The notes under the pieces are model-generated. The model saw nothing but the letters and a program-made list of their open reading frames with translations. It ran no database searches and was not told the origin of the DNA. From the NCBI GenBank assembly GCA_947683425.1, contig CANTUQ010000112.1, forward strand, positions 15,591,001 through 15,655,000: a stretch of 64,000 nucleotides of DNA, in the 5' to 3' direction. Below are positions 24,101 through 35,200 of this stretch, piece after piece (within the stretch, counting starts at the first letter, position 1; the number at the start of each line of letters is the position of its first letter). A program made the translations under genes and the position numbers. The DNA comes from Excoecaria cochinchinensis (Eukaryota > Streptophyta > Magnoliopsida > Malpighiales > Euphorbiaceae).

Positions 24101-25899
24101 ACATGAGACAGCGTCATTGGCTTGAGTTATTTAAGGACTACGACTGCATTGTGGATTACCATCAGGGTAAGGCCAATGTAGTCGCTGATGCTTTGAGTCG
24201 GAAGTCGGTTTCAGCCTTGTTCTTGAGACGGTTTAGATGGAGGTTTGATTCAGACGGAGCTTTGGTTGCTCAGTTGAGAGTGAAACCTTCCTTGAGACAG
24301 AGGATTGTGGATGCTCAAGAGGTTGATGAGAGGCTACAGTGGATTGTGCAGGAGGTTAGTTCGAGTAAGTAGTCAGAATTCTCAGTTTTGGATGGAGTGT
24401 TGATGTATAGGAACCGCTTGTGTGTACCTGAGAATGAGGAGTTGAGGAGACAGCTGTTGAGTGAGGCGCATAGTACGGTTTTTACTATGCATCCTGGCAG
24501 TGAAAAGATGTATCGGGATATGAAGCAGTTTTATTGGTGGTCCGATATGAAGAGGGATGTTGTGGATTTTGTGTCCAAGTGCTTGACATGTCAGCAGGTA
24601 AAGGCTGAGCATCAAGTTCCTTCGGGATTACTCACGCCTTTGTCCATTCCCGAGTGGAAGTGGGATGATATAGCTATGGACTTTGTATCCGGATTGCCTT
24701 TAACTCAGAAGAAATATGATTCAGTTTGGGTAATAGTGGATCGGCTCACAAAGTCAGCTCACTTCTTGCCTGTGAGAGTGGACTATTTGATGGACAAGTT
24801 AGCCAGTACCTATGTGGATGAGATAGTTCGGTTGCATGGAGTGCCGTTATCCATAGTATCAGATCGAGACCCAAGGTTCACATCTAAGTTTTGGAAGGAG
24901 TTGCAGAGAGCTTTGGGTACCAAGTTGAACTTCAGTACTGCATTCCATCCTCAGACAGATTGTTAGTCAGAGCGAGTCATTCAGATTTTGGAGGATATGT
25001 TGAGGGCATGTGCTTTGGATTTTTCGGGTAGTTGGGACAGATATGTGTCGCTTATGGAGTTTGCCTACAATAATAGCTATCAGTTGAGCATCAGTATGGC
25101 ACCGTATGAAGCTTTATATGGTCGGCAGTGTAGAACTCTGGTTTGTTGGACCGAGCTATCCGAGCATTCAGTTATTGGGCCAGAGTTGGTTAGGGATACC
25201 GAGGAAAAGATCAGAGTTGTGCAGCAAAATTTGAAGGCGGCCAAGGATCGACAAAAGTCTTATGCCAACTTAAAGAGGAAAGATGTGCAGTTTGAGGTCG
25301 GGGACAAAGTTTTCCTTAAGGTTTCGCCTTGGAGGAAAGTGCTTAGATTTGGTAAGAAAGGTAAGCTTAGTCCTCGCTTCATTGGTTCTTATGAGATTTT
25401 GGCTAAGATTGGTCCGGTAGCTTATAGATTGGCTCTACCGATGGAGTTGGCAAAGTTGCACGATGTGTTCCATGTTTCGATGCTTCATCGGTACAGGTCA
25501 GATCCGTCACATGTTCTTTCAGTTCAGGATGTGCAAGTGCAGCCAGATTTTTCTTATGATGAAGAGCCAAGAGCCATTCTAGCTGGAGAGGTGAGATAGC
25601 TGAGGAGTAAACAGATTCCGTTGGTTAAAGTGTTATAGAACCATCATGGAGTCGAGGAAGCGACTTGGGAACCAGAAGAGTCGATGAGAGCTTAGTATTC
25701 ACATTTGTTCAGTTCAGGTGAGAATTTCGAGGACGAAATTCTTGTTAGTAGGGGAGAGTTGTCACACCCCGTTTGCCCCCCTAGTAGAATGAGCCATCTG
25801 TGTGTGCATTCATTGTGTGTGTCTTGGCATGTGTTAAAGGACATTTTAGGTAAAAATATGTGTTTTAAGGGTTTTATTAGCATGTGGATGCATGTATAG
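21158..25899 (+). pseudogene. Tekay gag-pol polyprotein, multiply interrupted
   Basis: It encodes gag, protease, reverse transcriptase, RNase H, integrase and a chromodomain as one frame, like the copy at 46996-51627. Visible motifs: gag zinc knuckle CFRCGSTEHLLASCP; protease LIDPGSTHSYLC; RT 'FVVVFIDDILVYSK'; RNase H 'YSDVSGVGLGCVLMQ' (catalytic Asp present); integrase HHCC region 'CLTCQQVKAEHQ' and 'IVSDRDPRFTS'; chromodomain 'GVEEATWEPEESMRA'. Premature stops lie at 21533, 22193, 24370, 24964, 25597, 25636 and 25693. A frameshift lies between about 22300 and 22335, after the zinc knuckle. Aligned with the younger copy, five stops are CAG to TAG and two are TGG to TGA/TAG. ATG 21158 is chosen because it matches the MASNS start of the younger copy. 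The reading frame ends inside the 3' LTR. Confidence 0.93.
25747..25759 (+). promoter_or_regulatory. polypurine tract
   Basis: AGTAGGGGAGAGT directly precedes the 3' LTR, the site where plus-strand DNA synthesis is primed. The identical tract is present in Tekay element 2. Confidence 0.85.
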
Positions 25900-27193
25900 C
25901 ATTAGAGTGTGAATTAGTTGGGATATATTTGTATGTGCACGAGTGTTCCATTGTAGGGTATGAGTAGTGGAGTTGGGTTTGTGTGCTTTACTCATACATT
26001 AGTAGGGTGTTTTAAGTTGAGAGTGCATTGTGTGTGAGTAATGTATGCTTGTTGAGTGTGAGTGGTCAAGTTCCACCAATCTTAGGATGACAAGTGGCTA
26101 GGGTTTTTGGAAATGGGTGTAAAAAGAAAGAGAAAGAAGGGCAGCCACTCCTACTGCCTCTTGCCCCATTCTCTCTTCTTTATTACTCCTTCTTCCTCTT
26201 TTCCCTTCTGTGACGCGCGCCGAAATCCCGCGGCCGCCCCTCTGACCGCCTGCTTGAGGGCGATCGAGCAATTGGGGGTCCGTTGACAGCTTGCAATAAA
26301 TCGCAAGTGCGTCTATGTTGGGCAACAAGGAGGTTTCATGGAGTCGCCACCCAATAGAACATTGGAAAAGTTTCTCTCGCCTCGGAGAGCCTAAGACTGC
26401 GCTCAGTATCCATTTTGGGCCAACCAAAGGGATCTTGGAGGGTGAACCTCTCGCCCTAAGGAGCCTAGGATTAACGCCAAAGTCTCGTGACACAAGAGGT
26501 GTCTTGGAGGGTAAACCTCTCGCCTCTTTGAGCCCAAAGACCAGAGCTGGGTTCGGGACTTCTCATCTATTTCTACCTCGATTATTCTATGATCAAATTT
26601 TAATTATCATTAATTCGCTCTCTCTCCACACGATGCAATTGATTAAAGGCGCATATATTCACATTTGGAAAGCAGTAAATGAGCAAGTAAATAGTGAAAG
26701 CAATAAATTACAATAACACAAGGAGCGGAATACAACTCCCTTTTATAAATGTGCGATACATACACAAATCGGGGCATTGCTTATTTTGAGCACTTTGGTC
26801 CTCGCATGCATCATTATTAAAACTGGATATTTCTATTGTGAGGATTTTTATTGGATAAAAATAGGACATTAGGTTCTATTATTTATGAAAACCTCTCTTT
26901 ATTAAATATAAAACATTAATCAATTTTTATATTTAGCGGGATACAAAAAGGGTATACTCAGGTGCATAAAATAATTAATGAATAAACAAATAAAGGAAAT
27001 AACCAAGAAGGTTAGAAAACTAAACCGGATGGAATCCTCCGAGCATGGTAGATCGCCTCTCAAGCTCAGGACAGTCCAAGAAGATCAATATATGCTCACA
27101 AAAGGTTAATGGGTGTTAATATACAAAAGCTCGATATAAATAAAGTTCTAAGACTTGAGAGAGATAGAAAAGATTTGGAAATCTGGAGACAGG

Positions 27194-27330
27194 ACCCAGC
27201 GACGGCCTCTGTCGAGTGACCGACGGGCGTCAGTCAAATTGACCAACATGTCCCGTTGCTCACTCAAGAGAGAGGGCGTCTGTGAGTGAGGTGACCGACG
27301 GGCGTCGGTGAAACAGATGACCCGTCGGTC
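27194..27330. repeat. GC-rich palindromic block, distal (ACCGACGGGCGTCGGT motif)
   Basis: Repeats of GACCGACGGGCGTCGGT: ACCGACG-gg-CGTCGGT at 27294-27309 has perfect 7-bp arms, and degenerate copies lie at 27217 and 27331. It lies about 910-1050 bp into the minus-strand LTR. Confidence 0.75.
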
Positions 27331-27818
27331 ACCACTGTCTCCGAAAATAAACAGCAAAATCTCTCTTTTTCAGAGCAAAAAAGGGTTTTTATCACAAAAT
27401 GAGATGAAAAGAATCAAAATAAAGAGAAATAAAAGCAAGAGCCAAAAGAACAGCAAGAATAAAGAATAAAGATAAAATAATACGGAGAATAAGTCCGGAA
27501 TATTTACCCTCAGATAATGTTTTAGTGAGATTGTTGGTGTCAATTAAAGTCCCGCACGCTCCACGAGAAACGAAATGAAAGGTCCGAAAAGAGGAAAATA
27601 GATTATTTCCTTCTTAACCCTTCAAAAAGATTGACTTTGGAATCAAAAACTCGAAGAAAACTAATTAGTTTTAGTTTCTTTTTAATGGTTTGATTCTCGA
27701 ATTAAAAGAAATTTCTTGATGTATGTGTTTGCTGGAAGAGAGAGAAAACACGCTTGAATTTTGGCAGAGTTTCCCCTTTTGAAAATTTTTAGAACCCTTT
27801 TTAGGAGGAAACTCAAAG

Positions 27819-27826
27819 CTTTTATA
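27819..27826 (-). promoter_or_regulatory. TATA box of minus-strand solo LTR
   Basis: CTTTTATA on the plus strand gives TATAAAAG on the minus strand. The GC-rich block ends about 12 bp upstream of it, in LTR orientation. Confidence 0.5.
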
Positions 27827-27837
27827 GGCCAGGGCTG

Positions 27838-28050
27838 ACCGACGGGCATCGGATGTGGCGACGAGCATCGAAAGAATCCTTCTGACACAAGGATTCATCC
27901 GACGGCCCTGCCATTTCCACCGACGGGCGTCGGAGAGGTTGTGTGCTCCGGGAAACCAGGTGGCGTGCTCCGGAAGAAGCGGATCCGTCCGACGGGCGTC
28001 GAAAAAAACCATAGGCCGTCTGTGACCCTAAGCGACGGACTGGCCGTCTG
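27838..28050. repeat. GC-rich palindromic block, TATA-proximal (CCGACGGGCGTCGG motif)
   Basis: Copies of CGACGGGCGTCGG and variants at about 27839, 27862, 27899, 27919 and 27989, interspersed with 'ggtggcgtgctccgg'. It is the same motif family as the distal block, placed just upstream of the TATA box on the minus strand. Confidence 0.72.
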
Positions 28051-29038
28051 TCGAGGAAAACATACTTTTTGACTCAAAAATTTCCCGTTTTCCCCCCTCT
28101 GCCTACGAAAGGTGAAAAGACTCATTTCTCGTGGAGCATGGGACTAAAACCTCCGAATCCAAACCGTTTGTACAGGCTCGGATACTGATTTCATCTTAGG
28201 GTAATTTCTAATCCGGACCGCTTCGGGACACGGTGCCTACACCTTCCTATTGGTGTCCTGGTATTGGATTCAAGCGATTTGTGGTGGAATTTGATCGCTC
28301 TTCAACCTCCGCTAGGTAAAGTTTCCCACATTTTCATCATTTTTTTCACAATGTTCATTTTCTTCTTTGCTTTTCTAGATTGGGTTTTAATTTAGGGTTT
28401 TTGTTTGTGTGTTCTTGGTGTGTCGGCTGTTAGTCGAGCCTCCCCGGGACCCGAAAGGCAAAGAGAAAGCCGGAAGTAGTGGAACCAAGTAATCGAAGTT
28501 AGGATTTCAGGTTTTGGAATTTCTGCATTTTTGTATTTATGTTGCGGCTAAATGATTTGTGGTAATTTGATGATCGTTGTGATGCATGCTGGAAGTAATG
28601 TAACGTGTTTTAGTTGATTTAAGTTTCAAAACAAAAGAACCGATTAGTGTGTTTTGGATTTACTGTGACTTGCTGGGTTGCTGTTATTGGAATTTGCTTT
28701 TGTTCAAATGTGATTTAATTGTGTTAAGGGTGTTAAAAGTGTGTTTGTGCATTGCTGGTGGCGAGGAAAAATAGCGATCTGAGGTAAGTAATTTTTGAAG
28801 AAATGTGTTTTAAAGTTCTGGGCAAGTTTAGGAACTAGGGATTTCTGTAGAGTTCCTGTAGTTGCAAATTGCAGAAAATCAGTCAGTCCAAGTCTCGATC
28901 GGCCTACCATTTTTGGATTGGAAATGCCTTGAGTGCCCCACGCTCGGCTATCGATCAAAAGATGGGAAGTTCCGATCGGGAGAGTGGATCTCGGCACTCG
29001 TAACCCTAATTTTCTTCCCCGATCGACTGTGTGGGGAA

Positions 29039-29285
29039 AGGCCAGTCACGAGTGGTGATGGACAGTCACTACTCGTGACTAGCCAAGAGGCCAGTCACGA
29101 GTAGTGATGGCCAGTCACGACTCGTGACCAGCCAAGTCACGAGTGGTGATGGCCAGTCACGACTCATGACCAGCCAAGAGGCCAGTCACGAGTGGTGATG
29201 GCCAGTCACGACTCGTGACCAGCCAAAGAGACCAGTCACGAGTCGTGATTGCCAGTCACGACTCGTGACCGGCCTGGTCACCTCT
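29039..29285. repeat. GC-rich palindromic block (GTCACGACTCGTGAC motif), 3' LTR
   Basis: Same motif as 19543-19905 but about 110 bp shorter and with all GGCCAGTCACGAG units in one orientation. The 5' LTR block contains an internal part in reverse orientation. Confidence 0.9.
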
Positions 29286-29995
29286 GTTCGGCCTATTTTC
29301 TGAAATTGCCCAGTTTTAACTAAAAATGAATTTCGTACCTCTTCTGAATGGACTTATACTACTGTATGATACATGTCATTCTTTTATATGCTTTTATATG
29401 AGTGATACCATGATTCTTCAGATGAATTCTATGCTGTACTTTGAAATATGATTTGTATTATACATGACCTGCGAGAGTCAATCTAGTGTATAGTTAGGCA
29501 TGCCTAATAGAGTCTCTTAGCCGCAGCCCTCACTTCTGTCTGGACCCCGATCAGGTTCCCGTTTGGTTCCTCGCGAACCCCTTATGCGTTTTAGATCTTG
29601 TTTAAGGTCCCCTCTATAAAATGTTTTGAATGCGATAAAAAAAATAAAATGGTTTTTGATTCGTACACGTAAGGTACGCAATGCGTTTGACTCATGCCCG
29701 TAAGGTACGCTATGCGTTTACTCGTTATCCACTATTGTGAGTCAGCAGGTGCTCTTTTTGTTTTGTTCCGCTTTGATATGTTTATCAGAATATGGTATTC
29801 GGATGTGTACAATGATAAGTATGAGAAATCAACTGAAGTGTAAGTGAATGTGGATGTGAATTTCTAAATGCATGTCTTTATTATGCAAGTATGATTATAT
29901 AGCTGATATCATTATTTGCATTAGTCATATTGTATGTGTATGGCATAGACGACCATTGTGAATGACCGTCCACTCTTTTGTTGTGTGTTTCCCCA

Positions 29996-30031
29996 CTAAG
30001 CATTTATCGCTTAGCACGATGTTTTATCCGT
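29996..30031 (+). ncRNA. double hairpin, 3' LTR copy
   Basis: CTAAGCA-tttat-CGCTTAG (one mismatch compared with the 5' LTR), then CACGA-tgttttat-CCGTG. The decay matches the general age of the element. Confidence 0.55.
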
Positions 30032-31139
30032 GCAGGTGCGGAGGATGATGTTCTTTTGGAAGAGTCTTCACCAGTCAAGCCAACACAGAGGGATTAGTGT
30101 TAGGGCTTTATTTTTGATAGCATGACTGATTCTTTTGTATCGGAACTCTCTTTATACCATTATTTTGTAAAGCTTCTGCATTTATATAATTTTGGTTTAT
30201 GTAATTATCTTATTCTGACTTTTGATCAGGACATTTTTGTAACAAATTTTGCTATTGTAATGATGGAATATTCTGATGCTTAGGAAAGTTTTAATTTCCC
30301 CGTAATGATGTATGGCTATTATGCATGAATGTATGCTTTGTATCTTTGTATGCTTAGTGACACACCCGGCTCATAAGGCTTCTCACTCCTGAAGGATGGG
30401 TACGCATACGTATGGGTAGGGGGTGTTACAATTATCCTTTTGTCACACGATATTTTATTCAAATATAAGTCATGGTCCATGTCAAACTTATATTGTTTAA
30501 ACATATAATTTATCGTTCACTAAATAAACTAATAAATTCAAATAACATTGATCACACTATCAATTTATTTGAGTATGGCCATGCATTTTCCAGTCCTACT
30601 TATCAAGGGGCTCAATAAATATCTTTGTCATAAGAGAGGGACAAATTTCATCTTAATTATTCACTTTTCTCTGCATAATTCTCATCATATCCAATCGTAA
30701 ACTTTATAATTTTTCGATTAAAGATAATGTTTGATTATGTCAAAACATAATATTCCTTGTGTCGAAAACCGTGATCACCTCAAGTCAAAGAAATCTATAA
30801 TATATCTATTATAAGATCACTTATGACACTATCCCATGAAGTGATCTCATAGTGGGTCTATCCAGTACCTTGTTTTTTAACGAGTACCTACAGATTTGAT
30901 TTATATCATCATATATAATTATCTCATAATTATCGATCAAATCTATACTGGTCTTAATTTATCTTTATACCCTTTAGTGATAAATGACTAGGGATGAAAA
31001 GAATAACATAGTTATTCATAAATATTACAATAATGTGACATGCTAATAATATTAATGTGAAGAAAATCATTATATAAATGAAATTGTAATGATTACATAA
31101 AGGTAGAAGTATTTGGTTTAGGGCATAACCACTAAGACA

Positions 31140-31340
31140 TGAAATTGGTCTTGAGTTCTTGATTTGTTGTCTTAATAGAAAAAGAAAGGAGGAAACTTGA
31201 TAAAGTGAAGGGAAAAGCTATGGTTGGGCTAGCTGCCTCTACTTGCCTCTGCTTCTCAAAATTAAACTGTAATTTTTTTTATATTTTCGATTTATGATAT
31301 ATAGCCTTATTTACTAGGGGTACTTTTATTTGATTTTTAA

Positions 31341-31387
<47 letters not shown>

Positions 31388-31984
31388 AAGGTGGAATCTT
31401 ATTCAAAAGAGATGTCAAAGGGCGAGTGTGTCTTTGTGTGGGTGTGTATGTGCAGTGAGTCTGCACTAATATTTCCTAATGCTCAGTCTTTACCAGCTGT
31501 GACTCTCTTGGGATATTGTTTCCACTTTAATTTAGGTACATTTTTTACATTGGTTAAATATATATAGTTCCTGCTTTTTCATATTCAATTGAATTTTACG
31601 GCTGTCTTTTAGCTTGATTAATTAAATTTATATTTATATCTGCTTACTTATCTTTGCTTGTAGTTGTTGATGTGTATGGGGTGCTGTTATTTGAAACCAT
31701 GGCCACATTCATTGGGCAAGCAGCATAGTTAGAGTTTTTTAAAAAAAAATTACTAATCGTAATACATTTTACTATTTGTAATACATTTTATTTATAATAT
31801 ATTATTGTTACGTTATTTTATTTTAATAAATACATTTTCAATTATATTATTTGTGTCAATTATAATTTTTATAGTATTGGTAATTATATCATTTAAAATT
31901 AATAAATATATTTTGTTAAAAAAATAAATATAAAAAAATTAAATTAAAATAAATATAAAAAATTAAATTAAATTAAAATAAATA
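31140..31984. other. AT-rich spacer
   Basis: Contains an (AT)n microsatellite at 31343-31385, a short GT-rich stretch at 31417-31450 and A/T-rich low-complexity sequence at 31740-31980. No coding region recognised. Confidence 0.5.
31343..31385. repeat. (AT)n microsatellite
   Basis: About 21 uninterrupted AT units. Confidence 0.95.
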
Positions 31985-32204
31985 AATAAATAAAAATCTA
32001 TTAAATTAGCGGCCGAATTTTGTGCCCCGTCGCTAAAATTAGTGACGGACTGAGCATTTCCGTCTCTAATTTAACGATGGTTCAGATTTTTCCATCGCTA
32101 ATTTAGAGGCGGATACGAGGCTTCCATCGCTAAATTTAGCGACGAAACTGTTAATTCCGTCGCTGAATCGTTTAATTTCGTCGCTATTTTTGCATTTTTT
32201 TGTA

Positions 32205-32207
<3 letters not shown>
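31985..32207 (-). mobile_element. CACTA-type DNA transposon terminus
   Basis: The right edge reads '..tgcatttttttgtagtg', that is CACTACAAAAAAATGCA on the minus strand, the hallmark end of CACTA elements. Adjacent are seven or eight subterminal copies of a motif like TTAGCGACGGAA in both orientations ('ccgtcgctaa', 'tagcgacgaaa', 'ccatcgctaaattt'), as expected for transposase-binding arrays. No second terminus or transposase was found nearby, so this is a terminal fragment. Confidence 0.75.

Positions 32208-32235
<28 letters not shown>
32208..32235. repeat. (AT)n tract at left edge of viral insert
   Basis: About 14 AT units between the CACTA end and the first recognisable viral sequence. Confidence 0.9.
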
Positions 32236-35200
32236 GGTTTGTAATTAATTACAAGTCTAGGCGTGCCTCTTTCTATTTTAGATTTTTTGTTAACATAAAA
32301 AGCCGCACAGCTCCAGGGAGATCTGGATTCTGTGATTAAACCCTTTTGTTTTAAATCTTAAATCTCTTTTTTGCAATGTTCTTCGAGTTCATGATTCATT
32401 TGAATGGGTCTAGCTTTTATTGGAATTTGTCTTTCTGAAAATTCATCTTCATATGGTAAGTCAACCATATGTTGTTTTCTGTTCCAGAAAGCATTTGGTA
32501 AATCCGAACAAATTTCATTTTCAATCATCTCTTGAAAATCAGAAATTCTTTGTTTTACCAAATCATTTTCTAAACCTTTTTGGATTCTAAAGAAAGAAAC
32601 ATCCTGTTTGAGAAATTGTAAATATTTCTATTTTCCTTGAATCATGCAATTTAATTCACTTTTGTAAACAGAACAAGCTTTTAAAAGATTTAGATTTCTT
32701 GTTCTGGGTTTTTCAACAAAAGGGAAAATAATTTTTTCTCTGTTTGCTTTAAAAGAAATACCATCATACGTGACAGAATAGGGAGTAATCATGTTAATGA
32801 ATGGGGTCCCTAGAATGACAGTATGGCTAATATTTTCTAGTAAAACAAAATGAGTTTTAATGAAGATGCTACCATTTTGGATAGAAGCTTCTGTTTTCAA
32901 TTTTATCTTCATGTCGGAGTTATTAGCTGCGATAAGTTTTTCAGAAGTTTTTTCAGAAAATCTTTTTGGAACGATACAGCTTTTTAAACAATTTAAATCT
33001 GCTCCTGTATAAAAAAGAGCAACTGTATTAATTTTGAAGTCGTCTGAAAAAATAAGAAAAACTTTTACCAAATATTTTCTCGTGATTATTTCTCTTAAAA
33101 TAAACAAGAAATCATTTGGAGCGTTTTCTAAACTTTGAATTTCATTTTCTAAGTCTAGATTAGCAGTTTCATTTTCTTCATTTTCATTATCATTAGAACT
33201 AGAGTCTTGTGATAAAAGAGCATGAAGAAGATTTAAATCTTTCTCCTGTTTTTCTTTAAGAGTTTTTAGCTCTTGTTTGACAATTTTAATTTCTTTTTAA
33301 AGCAATTGAATTGTCACATGAGGTTTTTCTTTTGATTTAGTACTTAGGATTTTAGTGAGATCATAAGTACTGTTTGGAATAAGTTCGGAAGTGGAAGGTT
33401 TTGGAGTTTTTGGTTCAAAGGACTTCAAAAGTTTTTCAATGATTTCCTTTTAAAGTTTTGAATCTTCCACTTGCTTGATGATATCAAGAATCAATTCTTG
33501 ATCTTTTGTCAAAACATTTATTGATTTGAAACTACTACCCGACTCACTGCTAGAGGAATCAAGGGCAGCAACTTCATTATTTTAAAAAGAATCTTCTATT
33601 TTTAATGATTCTGTTTGGGATTCACTTTCGGATGTTTCAAGCAGGATGGCTTCAATTTTTTGTATTGTTTCTTCCTCTACTTGTAAGTTGTGAAGTTTTT
33701 TATTAAGTCTGTAATATTTTGAAGTATGGCTAGGTTTGCCACACTTAAAACAAGTGACTTGTTTAAAGGTTGGTTTGAAGGGTTCTTTTAGGGCTTTTGT
33801 GGTTTAGATCTCTTATAAAACTCGTGTTTATTAGGTTTTGAAGAAAATCGTTTTTGAGGCTTTTTGTAGGATTTGGAACAGGAACCTCCACAGGTTTTTA
33901 TTTGGCCTTCTGTGGAGACTTCGAACTGTTTACAGAATGATCCTAATTCTTGTCTGGTTTTCTTCATTTTCCATTTTAAATGTTTTTGAAGTTTTAAATT
34001 TTGGCCGATTTTTAAACCTTCTTTTTGAGTGAAACTAACTAATTCCCCATAGGTCAGATGGTTATAAGGAATTTGGTTAATCCTAAAAGCTTCTTTGGTT
34101 TTATTACGGACTCTTTCTCCTAAAAGGGTAGGAAGGCCAGCAAGGAATTTTTCTTTTCAAAACGGTTGATTGGAATCTTCCCTAAGCATTACCCTAGTTA
34201 AGAAAGTGTTTGTAATTTTGAAAATCAGAAAGCTTTTTACACCTAAGGTTTGAAAGTAATTCTGCGTTTTTATCTTTCAAATGAGAAGGGTCACCTATGA
34301 AGTGTAGACTAATCGCATGGATTAGGGTTGCTACAGCATCAGGTATGGGGTTACCTATCTCATCGAGAATGGGTGTTCCATCCTCTGTGGTTTGGATAGC
34401 ACCTAATATTTCTAACTACTGTTGGGCAGTGAGATGGTAATCCCACCATCCTTTCAGTTGTTCTGAAAATCCTGTAATGAGAAGTTCAGCAATAGCTCTA
34501 TCAGGTGTATTGGTTTGGGTTTTATAAACATTGGAGGCCATAGTCATATGCTGTAGAAGACTAAGGATATTATACTCAGACATACCATCTATGTTCCATT
34601 CATAGACAATAGAGGAATTGAATTTGGACTGGGATAAAATATTTGGTCTATTTTCTATGCCTAAGTCTGGGGTTGTGGTCATGGTTAAAGGTTGACCTTT
34701 TTGCCAAACAAGTTTAAACAATTCCTCCTTCTGGTCTGGCTGTGTATCTTCAGAGTCAGATACCTGATCTAAAGCACTAACAGTTTTACTACGTTTAGGG
34801 GTATCCTTTACAACTTCTGGCGTAGACGTAGAGGTATGCTCTATCCTACTAAGTTAGGTTTTAAGAGTTTTGGTAAATTCTGATTTACCTTCCCTGAACA
34901 GTTTTTGACTTGTTTTGGAGACCTGAAAAGGTTTGAACACTAGACTTTTCAGTTTTGAAGCTGTCGATTCAACCTGGGAAACGACAGTGGTGATTTTTTG
35001 GTTTTCCTCTATCCTAGTTAACTGCTTAGCAATTGTACTAAGATGAGTGTTTGTAAAATTGTTTTGTTGAAGAATGTTTTTGATATCCTTGTTAGAATCA
35101 TTACTTGGGGTTTTGTAAGGTGCAGCATCTATAGTGGTTTTTAGATGTGCAATTTCGATTTGTCTTAAAGGTGAATGTTCAGATTGAGTTCTTTTCCCAT

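Larger units (their letters stand above)
26204..28246 (-). mobile_element. solo LTR of Ogre/Tat type, minus strand, TSD CCTTC
   Basis: The LTR is 26209-28241 (2033 bp). Read on the minus strand it starts TGTAGGCACCGTGTCCCGAA and ends GGCGCGCGTCACA, the same ends as the LTRs at 1275 and 4168. CCTTC at 26204-26208 and 28242-28246 is the target duplication, and the 5' LTR of the host element is continuous at the equivalent site (near 18746). It contains the PBS-like TGGCGACTCCA at 26339-26349 (minus) and two GC-rich blocks. No internal sequence remains. Confidence 0.9.
18306..30430 (+). mobile_element. complete Ty3/gypsy Tekay-type element with TSD ATTAT, itself containing a solo LTR
   Basis: ATTAT occurs directly outside both ends (18301-18305 and 30431-30435). 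Layout: 5' LTR 18306-21046, Met-initiator PBS 21052, gag-pol 21158-25899, polypurine tract 25747-25759, 3' LTR 25760-30430. The 3' LTR is interrupted by a solo LTR at 26209-28241. LTRs begin TGTCACACCCC and end GGGTGTTACA. Without the nested insertion the element is about 10.1 kb. The C-terminal chromodomain and 2.7-kb LTRs fit the Tekay (Del) clade. Seven premature stops and a frameshift make it non-functional. Confidence 0.93.
25760..30430 (+). repeat. 3' LTR of Tekay element 1, interrupted
   Basis: Parts 25760-26208 and 28247-30430 (CCTTC duplicated at 28242-28246) together make about 2.63 kb. It is shorter than the 5' LTR by about 108 bp, nearly all of it in the palindromic block. Many point differences from the 5' LTR show that this is not a recent insertion. 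Confidence 0.92.
17536..31139 (-). mobile_element. Ty1/copia-type solo LTR or LTR remnant, split by a Tekay element
   Basis: The plus-strand left edge is TGTTGGGTTTTTAAATGG and the right edge is '..ggcataaccactaagaca'. Read on the minus strand, this is a TG..CA LTR starting TGTCTTAGTGGTTATGCCC and ending '..AAAACCCAACA', a form common in plant copia LTRs. Excluding the Tekay insertion and its TSD the LTR is about 1.47 kb (17536-18305 and 30436-31139). No matching 5-bp TSD is visible (ATAAT left, TGAAA right) and no copia coding sequence is adjacent, so the solo-LTR reading and the exact ends remain tentative. It includes an (AT)n run near 17984-18020. Confidence 0.5.

Noticed and set aside
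33838..34032. 64-codon plus-strand frame
   Set aside because: Antisense shadow of the viral coat-protein region, which is recognisable on the minus strand.
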